Source: Bacteroidales bacterium (lineage in GTDB: Bacteria > Bacteroidota > Bacteroidia > Bacteroidales > VadinHA17). From it: a stretch of 64,000 bases of DNA. Below the pieces are notes generated by a model. The model saw only the letters and a program-made list of their open reading frames with translations, ran no database searches and was not told the DNA's origin. Both the position numbers and the translations under genes were made by a program. This document shows positions 8,024-16,585 of this stretch, piece by piece; within the stretch, counting starts at the first letter, position 1; each line of letters begins with the position of its first letter. The stretch spans positions 101,045 through 165,044 of the forward strand of contig JARGFQ010000005.1 in NCBI GenBank assembly GCA_029210565.1, written 5' to 3'.

Positions 8024-8995
8024 ATGGCCTCCAGGTTTCTGAATGCAAGTTACTCTGTTTTTTTGTACGCAGCCGGCAGGTTTGCCCGTATTCCTGCTGA
8101 TGCTCCCCTGCCCCCGGCGATTAGCATTGAGCTGAGCAGCGTCTGCAACCTCTCCTGTCCCGAGTGTGTAACCGGGGCAGGAATGCTGGAAAGGAGAAAC
8201 AGTTTCCTGAGTTACAGTCTTGCTGAGAAGATTGCGGAGGAGCTCAGAGGATTCACTCTCTCTGCCTGGCTCAGTTTTCAGGGGGAGCCCATGATGCACC
8301 CCGACTTCTTCCGGATAGCGGAGCTCTTTGCGGGAATGAATCCGGCGATTGCCACCAACGGGCATTATCTTGACAGGGAGAGATGCATCAGCCTGGCCGG
8401 CTCGTCTTTGAGGAAGATAATCATTTCATATGACGGAGTGACTCCGGGGACCTATGGCATCTACAGGCGTGGCGGTGATCATGAACTTGTGACGGAGGGC
8501 ATCAGGAGGCTGGCCGCCACCGTCAGGGAGAGGCGCTCCGGGCTGAAGATCGTGCTGCAGTTCCTGCAGCACCGGGGAAATGAGCATGAGGTGCACGCCG
8601 CTGCTGCCTTTGCCGGATCAGTAGGGGCAGGGTTCATAATAAAGAGCATGCAGGTGCTTAACCCCGCCAGGGTGGGAGAGTGGGTATCATCAGATCAAGG
8701 CAGATCACGCTATAGAAGAAGTGATGACGGAACCTGGCATCCTGCCGGGTCACCACGGAGGGGATGCCTGAGGATGTGGACCTCGGCTGTAATAACCACT
8801 GACGGTGATGTGGTCCCGTGCTGCTTCGATAAGTACGCTGTGCATGCAATAGGCAATTTGAACAGCCAGAGCTTTGCCGGGATATGGCGCAGCGGGAGGT
8901 ATCGGGATTTCAGGGCTGTTGTAATGAAGGACCGCCAGGCGGTGGATATCTGCCGCGACTGTCCGCAGGGCACCAGGCTTTTTTTCAAAAGCTGA
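8024..8995 (+). CDS. Radical SAM/SPASM domain protein
   Basis: This is a cytosolic iron-sulfur enzyme expected to cleave S-adenosylmethionine to a radical. The CX3CX2C cluster motif CNLSCPEC gives Cys41, Cys45 and Cys48, counting from the ATG at 8024. The rest of the core is a partial TIM barrel (FQGEPMMHPDF, ATNGH, ISYDG). A C-terminal SPASM-type cysteine set (GCLRMW, VPCCFDKY, ICRDCPQG) would bind further clusters. A longer reading from TTG at 7991 adds 11 residues; the ATG is preferred. Substrate is unknown: no precursor peptide gene was recognised next to it, and it stands alone between the sigma operon and a convergent protease gene. Confidence 0.85.
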   Translation: MASRFLNASYSVFLYAAGRFARIPADAPLPPAISIELSSVCNLSCPECVTGAGMLERRNSFLSYSLAEKIAEELRGFTLSAWLSFQGEPMMHPDFFRIAELFAGMNPAIATNGHYLDRERCISLAGSSLRKIIISYDGVTPGTYGIYRRGGDHELVTEGIRRLAATVRERRSGLKIVLQFLQHRGNEHEVHAAAAFAGSVGAGFIIKSMQVLNPARVGEWVSSDQGRSRYRRSDDGTWHPAGSPRRGCLRMWTSAVITTDGDVVPCCFDKYAVHAIGNLNSQSFAGIWRSGRYRDFRAVVMKDRQAVDICRDCPQGTRLFFKS

Positions 8996-9053
8996 AGGAT
9001 GGGCTATAGCATAGATGATATCATTGCCCTCAGCATAAGGTCAGCCGTTGACA

Positions 9054-9072
9054 CCCTAACCTCCAGGTAGGG
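9054..9072. terminator. Hairpin between convergent genes
   Basis: CCCTAACCT pairs with AGGTAGGG across a 2-nt loop, with one bulged base, in the 164-bp gap between the radical SAM gene and the convergent protease gene. There is no clear T run on either side, so it is only a possible terminator or transcript-end stabiliser. Confidence 0.3.
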
Positions 9073-9159
9073 TGAGTTTGGAGGGAGGTAGCAGTGGACA
9101 GAGAATAACGGGCCTCCGGCCGGTTGTATGACATTTCCGGAAGGGCAGTAAGAGGGTTT

Positions 9160-11760
9160 CTAGACAACCACTTTTGTGACGGTGACCTTGCTGCCGCAGT
9201 ATATGCGTGCAAAATAGACACCCGAAGGCAGGTCTCCAAGGACAAGCTGCAGTCTACCGGAAGATTCGGTAAAGAGCTCCTGGCATATTATCCTGCCGCT
9301 GTTGTCTATCAGTTCCACCCGTACCTCCTTGCACCCGGCAAAAGCAGCGGACTCAATGGTGACGACATCGCCTGCGGGCTGGGGATATACCCTGATTTCT
9401 TCGCTCCCCGCCGGGAGCTGCTCAGCGCTGCTGAGCACACTCAGGTAGAGGTAGAAGCTGCCTTCCAGTCCTCCTCCGCTGCCGTCGACCTGGATCAGGT
9501 ATTTGCGGCCGGCCTCGACATCCATTGAGCTTATGCGGGCATTGAAGTCTGTATCCGTAAAGTCGTCGTTGGCTCCTATAAGGGTATAGTTGCCGGCCAG
9601 GAGATCTTCCGGTGATGCAGTTCTGTAAACGGCTATCTGGTTATCCATTCCCATTGAAGAGAGCATGATTTTCTGATTCACCCCTGGCGTAAACGAGAAC
9701 CATACGCTGTTCTCAACAATATCCTGACCGTTGCCGTACTCATCGCACCACGACAACTGTCCCGTGCAGCTGTCGAACGGGGGTACGGGTTCATCGCCCT
9801 GAATGGTTGCACATTTGTTTGAGAAAGGTCCGTTCTCACCTATAATTATTGCGGCAGCGTGCATGACATTGTCATTTGTCTGGGCCAACAGGGGGATACT
9901 GACAGCCAGAAGGCTCTGACAGGTGCCCTGTATGCCTGTTATTGTAAGCTCAATATCCGTGCTTTCGGTAAGCTCCACACCGTCACGTACTTTGATTACG
10001 GCCGGGTTGACGGTATTGTTCTCTATGTAAAAATAGTCGTCGGCATCTTCTGACAGTGTCCAGAGGTAAGCATCGGCACCGAAGGCTTCAACTGCAACGG
10101 AGGTGAAGGAGAGAAGGCATGAGTCTGTCAGATCCATGGGATAGGCTGACAGGTTAAGTGAGCTGCCGGCCGTTATAAAGTTCTCGAGTGTCAGGGCGCC
10201 CTGTCCTGCTGCATTAGTGACCCTGAGGGTCACGGAATAGGGGGCGGCCGAAGTGAAGGAGACCTTTGGCGACTGGGAGGATGATGTAGTACCTTCGTGA
10301 TATGTGACCCTGGAGGGCCTGAAAGTCCACTCCCAGCTCTGGGGGCCAAAGGCTGAAAAACCGGTGAGCTCAAAGGGCGCATCGAGACATACGGCGGAGA
10401 AGTCCGAGAGAAACTGGGCATCGGGAAGGTTCTCCGGAGGGTAGTATCCGTCGACAACTGTCACGCCGGTGGTATCCGGATCAAGGTAAGTTGAAAGAAG
10501 TTCGAAGGAGCTGTTGGGGTGTGTCCATGAGTAACTTATTTTACCGTAGTAATCGTTGGTGCTGCCTCCGTGAAGCTGTCCGGTGATTCTCCTGTTCTGG
10601 TCAAGCAGGGGTGACCCTGACGATCCCGATGAGGTTATTCCGTCATCAAAAAAGACATCCCAGTGAGAGTTGACCGGAGAGCCGCCACCGCCATCCCAAC
10701 TCAAAACCCTTGCTACGGATTGTGCCGGATCATAGTCGAGCGATATCTTCTTGGTCCAGCCATGGGGGTGATGTATACCAACCGAATACTGTGGAGGAGT
10801 GTCTGTTATATCCCATCCTGCGAAATAGGGCTGGTAGGAGGTTGGCACGGGATTGTTGAATTCCAGCAGGGTATAATCGGACATTGTACCCGTACTCTTC
10901 AGCGAAGAACCTGTCAGTGTCTGTGAGCTGTAGAGTGAAACGCCGGTGCAGGATGCCTCCTCATAATTGAACCAGGCAACTATGGTTGAGGCCTCCGCAG
11001 CAGTGTTGATGCAATGGTAAGCTGTCAGAAAATACGGTGCTCCGTCGTTTCTGGTGTTGTTGATCAGGGCCCCTGAGCAGAGATAGCTGTATGTGCCGTC
11101 ATTAAAACTGTACTTGCACACCGCATGTTTCTGATCCTGGTAAGGCATGCCCTCCTCGCAGTTAACCGGAATGTAACCGTCCTCGTCGATATTTGCCGAT
11201 TTAAGCCCGAAGATGTCAATATAGGCCTGCCCAATGCCACCGATGATCACCTCGCCACTGAAAGGCACATCTGCCGGCTCATGGTATTCGATTATCAGGT
11301 GGTCACCGGGGATGTCGGCGGTGATGAAGGAGAGCTCTTCAGTGATGTTACGGTTGGTAAAAGCTCCCCGGACATCCTTGTACTCTTCATCAAAGAGAAA
11401 GAGGCGGGCGCCTTCGGGGATCAGATACTTCCGGAATATCACCTGCAGTGACAGTCCATTTGGCGAATCGATCCTGTATTGCCACAGTGTGCTGCCATCA
11501 TCAAGAACTGATTTTGTGCCTACCTTTTTCAGGTTGAGGTCAACCTCCTCCAGAACAGCATATCTCAGCGGGAAAGAGGTTTCCCGGTTATGGAGTGCCA
11601 GCTCAGATGTATCGATAGCCGGCAGTCTGTAGCTGGCGACAGCTGCAGTGCTTTTTGTTGCCGGGGTTTTGTATGAGGGCGGAAGGCCCCCTTCAGAGAT
11701 CTGTGCCTGCAGATGAAGAGTGCAGGCGACGAGTAGGATTATAATAGCTGTCTTTTTCAT
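9160..11760 (-). CDS. Lysyl-endopeptidase-like secreted serine protease with PKD and type IX sorting domain
   Basis: The 866-residue protein has a signal peptide (1-20), a propeptide-like region (to about 200), a trypsin-fold protease domain at about 200-440, a PKD-like domain at about 450-545, a further beta-rich region, and a C-terminal type A type IX secretion sorting domain (about 785-866, ending in TVTKVVV). Catalytic residues visible are His249 in LTAYHC, Asp295 in MSDYTLLEF and Ser381 in GSSGSP. The arrangement matches the Achromobacter protease I (S1 family, lysine-specific) group, including paired cysteines near the active site. It would be exported by the Sec system and then the type IX system to the surface or medium. 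Cleavage specificity cannot be read from sequence alone. Confidence 0.87.
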   Translation of the reverse strand: MKKTAIIILLVACTLHLQAQISEGGLPPSYKTPATKSTAAVASYRLPAIDTSELALHNRETSFPLRYAVLEEVDLNLKKVGTKSVLDDGSTLWQYRIDSPNGLSLQVIFRKYLIPEGARLFLFDEEYKDVRGAFTNRNITEELSFITADIPGDHLIIEYHEPADVPFSGEVIIGGIGQAYIDIFGLKSANIDEDGYIPVNCEEGMPYQDQKHAVCKYSFNDGTYSYLCSGALINNTRNDGAPYFLTAYHCINTAAEASTIVAWFNYEEASCTGVSLYSSQTLTGSSLKSTGTMSDYTLLEFNNPVPTSYQPYFAGWDITDTPPQYSVGIHHPHGWTKKISLDYDPAQSVARVLSWDGGGGSPVNSHWDVFFDDGITSSGSSGSPLLDQNRRITGQLHGGSTNDYYGKISYSWTHPNSSFELLSTYLDPDTTGVTVVDGYYPPENLPDAQFLSDFSAVCLDAPFELTGFSAFGPQSWEWTFRPSRVTYHEGTTSSSQSPKVSFTSAAPYSVTLRVTNAAGQGALTLENFITAGSSLNLSAYPMDLTDSCLLSFTSVAVEAFGADAYLWTLSEDADDYFYIENNTVNPAVIKVRDGVELTESTDIELTITGIQGTCQSLLAVSIPLLAQTNDNVMHAAAIIIGENGPFSNKCATIQGDEPVPPFDSCTGQLSWCDEYGNGQDIVENSVWFSFTPGVNQKIMLSSMGMDNQIAVYRTASPEDLLAGNYTLIGANDDFTDTDFNARISSMDVEAGRKYLIQVDGSGGGLEGSFYLYLSVLSSAEQLPAGSEEIRVYPQPAGDVVTIESAAFAGCKEVRVELIDNSGRIICQELFTESSGRLQLVLGDLPSGVYFARIYCGSKVTVTKVVV

Positions 11761-11909
11761 TTGAGAAGGGGTGCCGGGAGATCCCTGCTGCCGGGTGTTG
11801 GCTGACGGCGAAGCTGGACCGATGGGATGAGGATTGATTTATACGAGAGGCAGGATGTCGATCATTGCACGGCAGAGGAGGAGCAGCAGCGTCACCTGAT
11901 GCCGGATCT

Positions 11910-12473
11910 CTAGACAGTCAGGATCTCTTTTTCCTTGACCTCAATGATCTTGTCTACCCTGGCTATATGGTTGTCTGTTATCTCCTGGATGATCTTCTGT
12001 CCGTTTTTCTCCTCGTCCTCAGGCAGACCATCCTTTTCAAGGTTTTTCAGTTCATTGAGGAACCATTTGCGGCTTGACCTTATGCTTATCCTGGCTGTCT
12101 CTCCCTCCTGTCTCACCTGCTTGACAAGCTGGTGTCGGCGTTCTTCGGTCAGAGGCGGCACATTGATGCGGATGATCTCACCGTTGTTCATGGGCGTCAT
12201 GCCGATATTTGCGGCCAGAATTGCTTTTTCGATCACTCCCAGCATGGATTTCTCCCAGGGCTGGATGATGATACTCTTCGCATCGGGGGTGTTGATGTTG
12301 GATACCTGCGTGAGAGGGGTGCTGGTTCCGTAATAGTCGATATTAATACCGTCAAGCAGGAGAGGATTGGCCCGTCCGGCACGAAGGTGCGACAGTTCGT
12401 ATTCAAGATGCCTGATGGACTTATCCATCCTCTCATCGGCTTCATCTCTTATCAGTTCCAGTTCGTCAGTCAT
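11910..12473 (-). CDS. frr: Ribosome recycling factor
   Basis: RRF splits the post-termination ribosome together with EF-G. The 187-residue product is of standard length and has the two-domain pattern: a long alpha-helical hairpin (start region with RMDKSIRHLEYELSHLRAGRANP) and a short beta domain (PLTQVSNINTPDAKSIIIQPW), then VPPLTEERR and VRQEGE. It lies 48 bp downstream of pyrH on the same strand, the usual pyrH-frr neighbourhood, and has its own -7 box at 12499-12506. Confidence 0.97.
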   Translation of the reverse strand: MTDELELIRDEADERMDKSIRHLEYELSHLRAGRANPLLLDGINIDYYGTSTPLTQVSNINTPDAKSIIIQPWEKSMLGVIEKAILAANIGMTPMNNGEIIRINVPPLTEERRHQLVKQVRQEGETARISIRSSRKWFLNELKNLEKDGLPEDEEKNGQKIIQEITDNHIARVDKIIEVKEKEILTV

Positions 12474-12498
12474 TGTGTTGGTGTTGTTCCGGATTAGG

Positions 12499-12506
12499 CA
12501 AATGTA
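12499..12506 (-). promoter_or_regulatory. Predicted -7 box of frr
   Basis: Minus strand TACATTTG, a full match to TAnnTTTG, 25 bases upstream of the frr start in the 48-bp pyrH-frr gap. No TTG lies at the right -33 distance. frr may be read both from here and from the pyrH transcript. Confidence 0.45.
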
Positions 12507-12521
12507 ATCAAAATAATTTTT

Positions 12522-13229
12522 TCAGGGAGTAATGAGGGTACCCTGACTGCTGCCGCTGATGACTGCCTCAAGGTTTCCCTCCCTGTTCATGTCAAAAACG
12601 ATAACGGGCAAGCCGTTCTCGCTGCACATGGCAAAGGCTGTCTGGTCCATCACCCCGAGTTTCTTCTCAAGAGCTTCGGTGAAGGTAAGAGTCTCAAACC
12701 TGATCGCAGAAGGGTCTTTCTCCGGGTCAGCGGTATAGACACCATCCACCCTGGTGCCCTTGAGCAGTACATCGCACTTCAGCTCCACGGCGCGCAGTGC
12801 TGCTGCAGTGTCAGTGGTGAAGAAGGGATTGCCGGTGCCGCCTGCCAGTATGCAAACGCAGCCACACTCAAGTGCTGATTTGACTCTGTCACGGGTATAG
12901 AGTTCTCCAACGGGTTCCATGCGGATTGAGGTGAAGACCTTTGCACTGCATCCGGCCCTGGTGATAAAGCTCTCGAGTGCAAGACTGTTGATGACGGTGG
13001 CAAGCATGCCCATCTGGTCACCCTTGACACGGTCATAGCCTTCACCGCTGCTGTCCAGTCCTCGGAATATGTTCCCTCCCCCGATGACTATGGCAACCTG
13101 GCATCCCATTGATACCACGCTCTTTATCTGCTGTGCATAAGCGGTAAGCACCCCGGCATCGATGCCGGTGCCGTCAGCGCCGCCGGCCGATTCGCCGCTG
13201 AGCTTTAGCAGTATCCTGTTGTACTTCAT
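12522..13229 (-). CDS. pyrH: Uridylate kinase (UMP kinase)
   Basis: PyrH phosphorylates UMP to UDP with ATP in pyrimidine nucleotide synthesis. The start chosen (MKYNRILLKLSGES) gives 235 residues, the normal size; a longer reading to 13280 would add 17 residues encoded by the repeat element and is not supported by the family. Visible motifs are KLSGE near the N terminus, IVIGGGNIFRG (phosphate and nucleotide binding), GGTGNPFFTTDTAAALRA and LKGTRVDGVY. The leader carries copy B of the 73-nt hairpin element, which ends 24 bp before the ATG. frr follows 48 bp downstream. Confidence 0.96.
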   Translation of the reverse strand: MKYNRILLKLSGESAGGADGTGIDAGVLTAYAQQIKSVVSMGCQVAIVIGGGNIFRGLDSSGEGYDRVKGDQMGMLATVINSLALESFITRAGCSAKVFTSIRMEPVGELYTRDRVKSALECGCVCILAGGTGNPFFTTDTAAALRAVELKCDVLLKGTRVDGVYTADPEKDPSAIRFETLTFTEALEKKLGVMDQTAFAMCSENGLPVIVFDMNREGNLEAVISGSSQGTLITP

Positions 13230-13253
13230 TCGATTATTTATTATTATTTGATT

Positions 13254-13326
13254 GGTCGAATGGAACTTACATGTAGTCAAATAATCAATTTCTTTTGCGG
13301 GTTACTGCTCATGCAAGTTTCATTGC
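13254..13326 (-). repeat. 73-nt hairpin element, copy B, in the pyrH leader
   Basis: It is the same length and orientation as copy A at 5987-6059. The arms pair over 15 bp: the A-C mismatch of copy A is kept at the same place, and one C in the 3' arm of copy A is T here, which gives a G-U pair in the minus-strand RNA. The loop keeps CAAAAGAA(A/T)TTGATTAT. It ends 24 bp before the pyrH ATG, nearly the spacing seen in front of fecR. Confidence 0.75.
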
Positions 13327-13390
13327 AACGATCTGTTATTATGATGGTAACGAAATTAACAAAAATTGTGCCCGATAGGGCTGACAGCCA

Positions 13391-13428
13391 TAAAAAATGC
13401 AGCAAGACCCGCTAAGGGCGATGCTGCA
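13391..13428 (-). terminator. Rho-independent terminator of the DUF2892 gene
   Basis: On the minus strand TGCAGCA (13428-13422) pairs with TGCTGCA (13404-13398), with an inner CCC/GGG pairing, and is followed by six T (13397-13392). It stops the DUF2892 transcript before the pyrH leader. Confidence 0.75.
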
Positions 13429-13454
13429 TCGGTTGATAACCTTGAAGGTAACGG

Positions 13455-13661
13455 CTACTCCTCCTTCTTCTCCAGGGTATTTATCCTGAAGATATACCAG
13501 AGGGGGCAGGTCCCTGTCAGTGCGGTGAGAGCCAGGATGATAGCCAGAATGATGAAGATCAGTCCGAGGATCTTCGCATTAATGACGAAATAGAGAATCA
13601 GGAGTACTGCTGCCAGTACCAGGCGTACAATCATGTCCGTTTTACCGATGTTTTTTTTCAT
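13455..13661 (-). CDS. DUF2892 (YgaP-like transmembrane domain) small protein
   Basis: The 68-residue inner-membrane protein fits the DUF2892 pattern: a short N-terminal basic stretch (MKKNIGKTDMIVRL), two closely spaced membrane helices (about 10-26 and 31-48), and LTGTCPLWYIFRIN with a single Cys just after the second helix. In YgaP the corresponding module anchors a rhodanese domain; here it stands alone, as often in Bacteroidota. The function of the stand-alone form is not known. It is a single-gene unit with a good terminator. Confidence 0.85.
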   Translation of the reverse strand: MKKNIGKTDMIVRLVLAAVLLILYFVINAKILGLIFIILAIILALTALTGTCPLWYIFRINTLEKKEE

Positions 13662-13710
13662 TCCTTTAAATATTATTATCGGTACAAGTTACTAATTTTT
13701 AAGGTTTGGG

Positions 13711-13752
13711 TCAAAAAAAAGCAAAGACACGCTGTTGTGGCGTCTTTGCTTT
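13711..13752 (-). terminator. Rho-independent terminator of the rpsB-tsf transcript
   Basis: GCAAAGAC (from 13721) pairs with GTCTTTGC (ending 13749) to give a strong hairpin, flanked by A8 on one side and TTT on the other. Read on the minus strand the hairpin is followed by eight T (13720-13713), placing it 40 bp after the tsf stop. It could work in both directions. Confidence 0.85.
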
Positions 13753-13792
13753 ATGAATTTCCCCTGATGGTAGCGTTGTCTCTTCCCGCGGG

Positions 13793-14623
13793 TCAGGTGT
13801 TCAGAGTGAAGCGAACGAATCCGGTGACCGTAAGATCCTTGTCCTTGCTCTGAAGATACTGTCTTATGGTGAGCTTGTTATCCTTGATGAACTCCTGGGT
13901 CAGCAGGGTGCTCTCCTTAAAGAACTTGTTAAGCTTGCCCTGGGCAATTCTTTCAAGCATCTCTTCGGGCTTGCCTTCGCGTCTGGCCTGCTCCCTGGCT
14001 ATATCGAGCTCCTGTGCTAGAATTTTCTCAGGCACATCGTCCTTATCAACGGCAACGGGGTTCATGGCAGCCACCTGCATGGCCACATCCTTGTACACCT
14101 GTGTCTCAATGCCGGCCTTGTTGAAGCCGACGAGGGTGGCAAGCATGTTGCCCTGGTGAATATATGCCTGGACGGCTGCTGCTTCTATCTTACTGAAGAA
14201 GGAGAGTTCAAATTTCTCACCGGTGATACCACTGTTTTCAAGTACCAGTTCGGATATTTTCTTTCCGTCGGTGACGGTCTCCTTCAGTGCTTCGAGGTCA
14301 GCAGGATTACTGCTCAGTGCGGTGTCGAGAATCTTATGGCTGAGAGCTATGAAGTCAGCATTTTTTGCCACGAAATCAGTCTCGCAGTTGAGGGCGGTTA
14401 TCATGCCCCTGGTGCCGTCAGCAGTTGTCTTTGCCAGTACAACACCTTCTGTTGCTTCACGGTCGGCGCGCTTGTTAGCTATTGCCTGGCCTCTCTTGCG
14501 TATCAGTTCCTGTGCTTTTTCAAAGTTGCCCTCTGCTTCTTCAAGGGCCTTTTTGCAATCCATCATGCCGGCGCCTGTCATCCTTCTCAGTTTGGCGACA
14601 TCGGCAGCGCTAATATTTGACAT
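13793..14623 (-). CDS. tsf: Translation elongation factor Ts
   Basis: EF-Ts recycles EF-Tu by exchanging GDP for GTP. The 276-residue product has the N-terminal UBA-like helical region (ISAADVAKLRRMTGAGMMDCKKALEE), the conserved core (NCETDFVAKN) and the C-terminal dimerisation region. It follows rpsB by 30 bp in the same transcript and ends at a strong terminator. Assignment is firm. Confidence 0.97.
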   Translation of the reverse strand: MSNISAADVAKLRRMTGAGMMDCKKALEEAEGNFEKAQELIRKRGQAIANKRADREATEGVVLAKTTADGTRGMITALNCETDFVAKNADFIALSHKILDTALSSNPADLEALKETVTDGKKISELVLENSGITGEKFELSFFSKIEAAAVQAYIHQGNMLATLVGFNKAGIETQVYKDVAMQVAAMNPVAVDKDDVPEKILAQELDIAREQARREGKPEEMLERIAQGKLNKFFKESTLLTQEFIKDNKLTIRQYLQSKDKDLTVTGFVRFTLNT

Positions 14624-14653
14624 AGTAATAAATCTTTTTAATAGTTGAAATAA

Positions 14654-15526
14654 TTATTTCTCCTCTCCTGTTGCCTTTGCATCGGTTGCTTCTTTTGCAG
14701 CAGCCTCAGCCACCGGCTCATCCTCATCTGCCACACCGGCTTTTTCCTCAGTGTAATCATCGGCACTGAATCTGCGTCTGCCTTTTTCCCCGGCAGCCTC
14801 TTCCTTGTCTCCGGAGGTGCTCTCTTTGTCTTTTTCTGACCTGCGCTCCTCGAGGCCTTCCGCAATGGCTCTACACATGATGTCAATCACCAGTGAGATG
14901 GACTTAGCTGCATCGTCATTGGCGGGGATCACAAAGTCTATATCAGAGGGGTCTGAGTTCGTATCAATCATGGCAAAGATGGGGATACCCAGTCTTTTAG
15001 CCTCATGCACAGCAATTTTTTCCTTGACAACGTCAACCACGAACAGCGCTGAGGGCTGGCGGGTCATGTCGGCTATCGATCCCAGGTTCTTTTCAAGTTT
15101 GGCTCTCTGGCGTGTAATCTGCAGTCTCTCTCTCTTGGAGAGGTTGTCGAACGTGCCGTCGGTGGCCATCTTATCTATTGATCCCATCTTCTTGACCGCC
15201 TTGCGTATCGTGGGGAAATTGGTGAGCATTCCTCCCGGCCATCTCTCGGTGACAAACGGCATGTTAACCGCTCCCACCTTCTCGGCAACGATCTCTTTCG
15301 CCTGCTTTTTGGTGGCAACGAAGAGCACCTTGCGTCCTGACCTGGCTATCTGCTTCAGGGCAGCTGCAGCCTCGTCAATCTTGATGATGGTCTTTTCAAG
15401 GTCGATGATGTGAATGCCGTTGCGCTCCATAAAGATATAGGGAGCCATTCCCGGGTTCCATTTTCTCTTCAGGTGTCCGAAGTGTGCACCGGCATCAAGT
15501 AATTCTTTAAAATTGGTTCTTGACAT
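14654..15526 (-). CDS. rpsB: 30S ribosomal protein S2
   Basis: The start chosen is MSRTNFKELLDAGAHFGH, which matches the family; a longer reading to 15565 would add 13 residues without family support. The 290-residue product contains the S2 core to about residue 230 (KRKWNPGMAPYIF, WPGGMLTNF, LGIPIFAMIDTNSDP), then a tail of about 60 residues rich in Glu, Ala and Lys. Acidic low-complexity S2 tails of this kind are common in Bacteroidota. tsf follows 30 bp downstream, the conserved rpsB-tsf pair. Confidence 0.96.
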   Translation of the reverse strand: MSRTNFKELLDAGAHFGHLKRKWNPGMAPYIFMERNGIHIIDLEKTIIKIDEAAAALKQIARSGRKVLFVATKKQAKEIVAEKVGAVNMPFVTERWPGGMLTNFPTIRKAVKKMGSIDKMATDGTFDNLSKRERLQITRQRAKLEKNLGSIADMTRQPSALFVVDVVKEKIAVHEAKRLGIPIFAMIDTNSDPSDIDFVIPANDDAAKSISLVIDIMCRAIAEGLEERRSEKDKESTSGDKEEAAGEKGRRRFSADDYTEEKAGVADEDEPVAEAAAKEATDAKATGEEK

Positions 15527-15643
15527 TTTGATAGTGATTGTTAAGTTTACGTTCTGTGAAGTCAATTGCAGAGTAGTTCCTGGCGGGAAGTCAATGCAAT
15601 TTAGATACTAAACCTGCATCTATGATAAATTGCTGTTGAACTC

Positions 15644-16030
15644 CTAACGCTTGCTGAACTGGAATCTCTTGCGTGCCTTGGGTCTGCCGGGCTTTTTCCT
15701 CTCGACCTCGCGGGGATCGCGGGTGGTGAAGCCTTCAGCTTTCAGCTTAGGCTTGTATTCCGGATCGATCTGGATGAGAGCCCTGGAAATCCCGAGACGC
15801 ACCGCCTCTGCCTGACCTTTGAATCCACCGCCGTCAAGCGTGACTCTGATGTCATATTTGTCGGCAACTTCAAGAAGGTTGAGTGGCTGAAGGACAACAT
15901 ACTGAAGGATCTCGTCAGGGAAATATTGCTTATACTCCCGGTCGTTGATCGTAATCTGCCCCTTACCGTCGCTGAGGTAAACCCTGGCGACCGCTGCCTT
16001 CCTTCTTCCGATAGCGTTGATAACTTCCAT
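15644..16030 (-). CDS. rpsI: 30S ribosomal protein S9
   Basis: A 128-residue S9 of normal length: MEVINAIGRRKAAVARVYL at the start, the GGGFKGQAEAVRLGISRAL core, and the basic C-terminal tail ending KRFQFSKR whose last Arg contacts P-site tRNA. It follows rplM by 5 bp, the universal L13-S9 pair. A 117-bp gap separates it from rpsB and shows no clear promoter, so the four genes may be one transcript. Confidence 0.97.
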   Translation of the reverse strand: MEVINAIGRRKAAVARVYLSDGKGQITINDREYKQYFPDEILQYVVLQPLNLLEVADKYDIRVTLDGGGFKGQAEAVRLGISRALIQIDPEYKPKLKAEGFTTRDPREVERKKPGRPKARKRFQFSKR

Positions 16031-16035
16031 GTTTC

Positions 16036-16491
16036 TTACTTAATGGTTTTTACATCTATTAGTTTGGGTTGCTGGGCCTCATGTTTGTGTTCCGAGCCCT
16101 CATACACATAAAGGTTCCTGAAGATGGCGCTTCCAAGCCTGTTTTTCGGGAGCATGCCCTTGACGGCGTATTCAATCATCCGTGTCGGGTGCTTCTTCAT
16201 CAGCTCGTCAGCCTTGACGATCCTCTGGCCTCCGGGGTAACCCGTATGCCGGATGTACTCCTTGTCTGTCATCTTTGCTCCTGTCATCGTGATCTTCTCA
16301 GCGTTGATAACAATGACGTTGTCTCCACAGTCGACATGAGGTGTGAAGCTGGTCTTGTGCTTCCCCCTCAGCATCAGGGCAACAACAGATGCCAGACGTC
16401 CGAGTGTCTGACCCTCCGCATCTACAAGTACCCACTCTTTTTCAACAGTCGCCTTGTTGGCCGATACTGTCTTGTAGCTTAAGGTGTTCAC
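16036..16491 (-). CDS. rplM: 50S ribosomal protein L13
   Basis: A 151-residue L13 with the Bacteroidota-style N terminus (NTLSYKTVSANKATVEKEW), then GQTLGRLAS, PHVDCGDNVIVINAEK, TGYPGGQR and KGMLPKNRLG. Translation appears to start at GTG (16491-16489); no in-frame ATG fits. It heads the translation operon, with a well-formed promoter and a hairpin leader upstream (16524-16585). Confidence 0.96.
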   Translation of the reverse strand: MNTLSYKTVSANKATVEKEWVLVDAEGQTLGRLASVVALMLRGKHKTSFTPHVDCGDNVIVINAEKITMTGAKMTDKEYIRHTGYPGGQRIVKADELMKKHPTRMIEYAVKGMLPKNRLGSAIFRNLYVYEGSEHKHEAQQPKLIDVKTIK

Positions 16492-16523
16492 TTTGGTACT
16501 AAGGTTTTGGTAGTTAATATAAA

Positions 16524-16551
16524 TTCAAAATAAAAACCCCGATTTTGGGGT
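16524..16551 (-). promoter_or_regulatory. Terminator-like hairpin at the 5' end of the rplM mRNA
   Basis: On the minus strand ACCCC pairs with GGGGT across AAAATC, followed by TTTTTATTTT. The predicted transcription start is within a few bases of this hairpin, so it would form the very 5' end of the transcript, about 33 nt before the GTG. The position suits a ribosomal protein leader for L13 feedback, or a 5' stabilising hairpin. Confidence 0.55.
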
Positions 16552-16554
16552 CTG

Positions 16555-16585
16555 CAAAAATACAACTTATTTTTATTCTGAGCAA
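16555..16585 (-). promoter_or_regulatory. rplM-rpsI operon promoter
   Basis: The minus-strand -7 box TATTTTTG (16562-16555) and a TTG at 16585-16583 are 20 bases apart, the Bacteroidota TTG / TAnnTTTG arrangement. The start site would lie near 16549-16551. Confidence 0.7.

Noticed and set aside
8999..9070. 23-residue frame directly after the radical SAM/SPASM gene as a precursor peptide
   Set aside because: It has no Cys or other typical modified core, overlaps a hairpin, and has no sign of selection; short frames like this are expected by chance.
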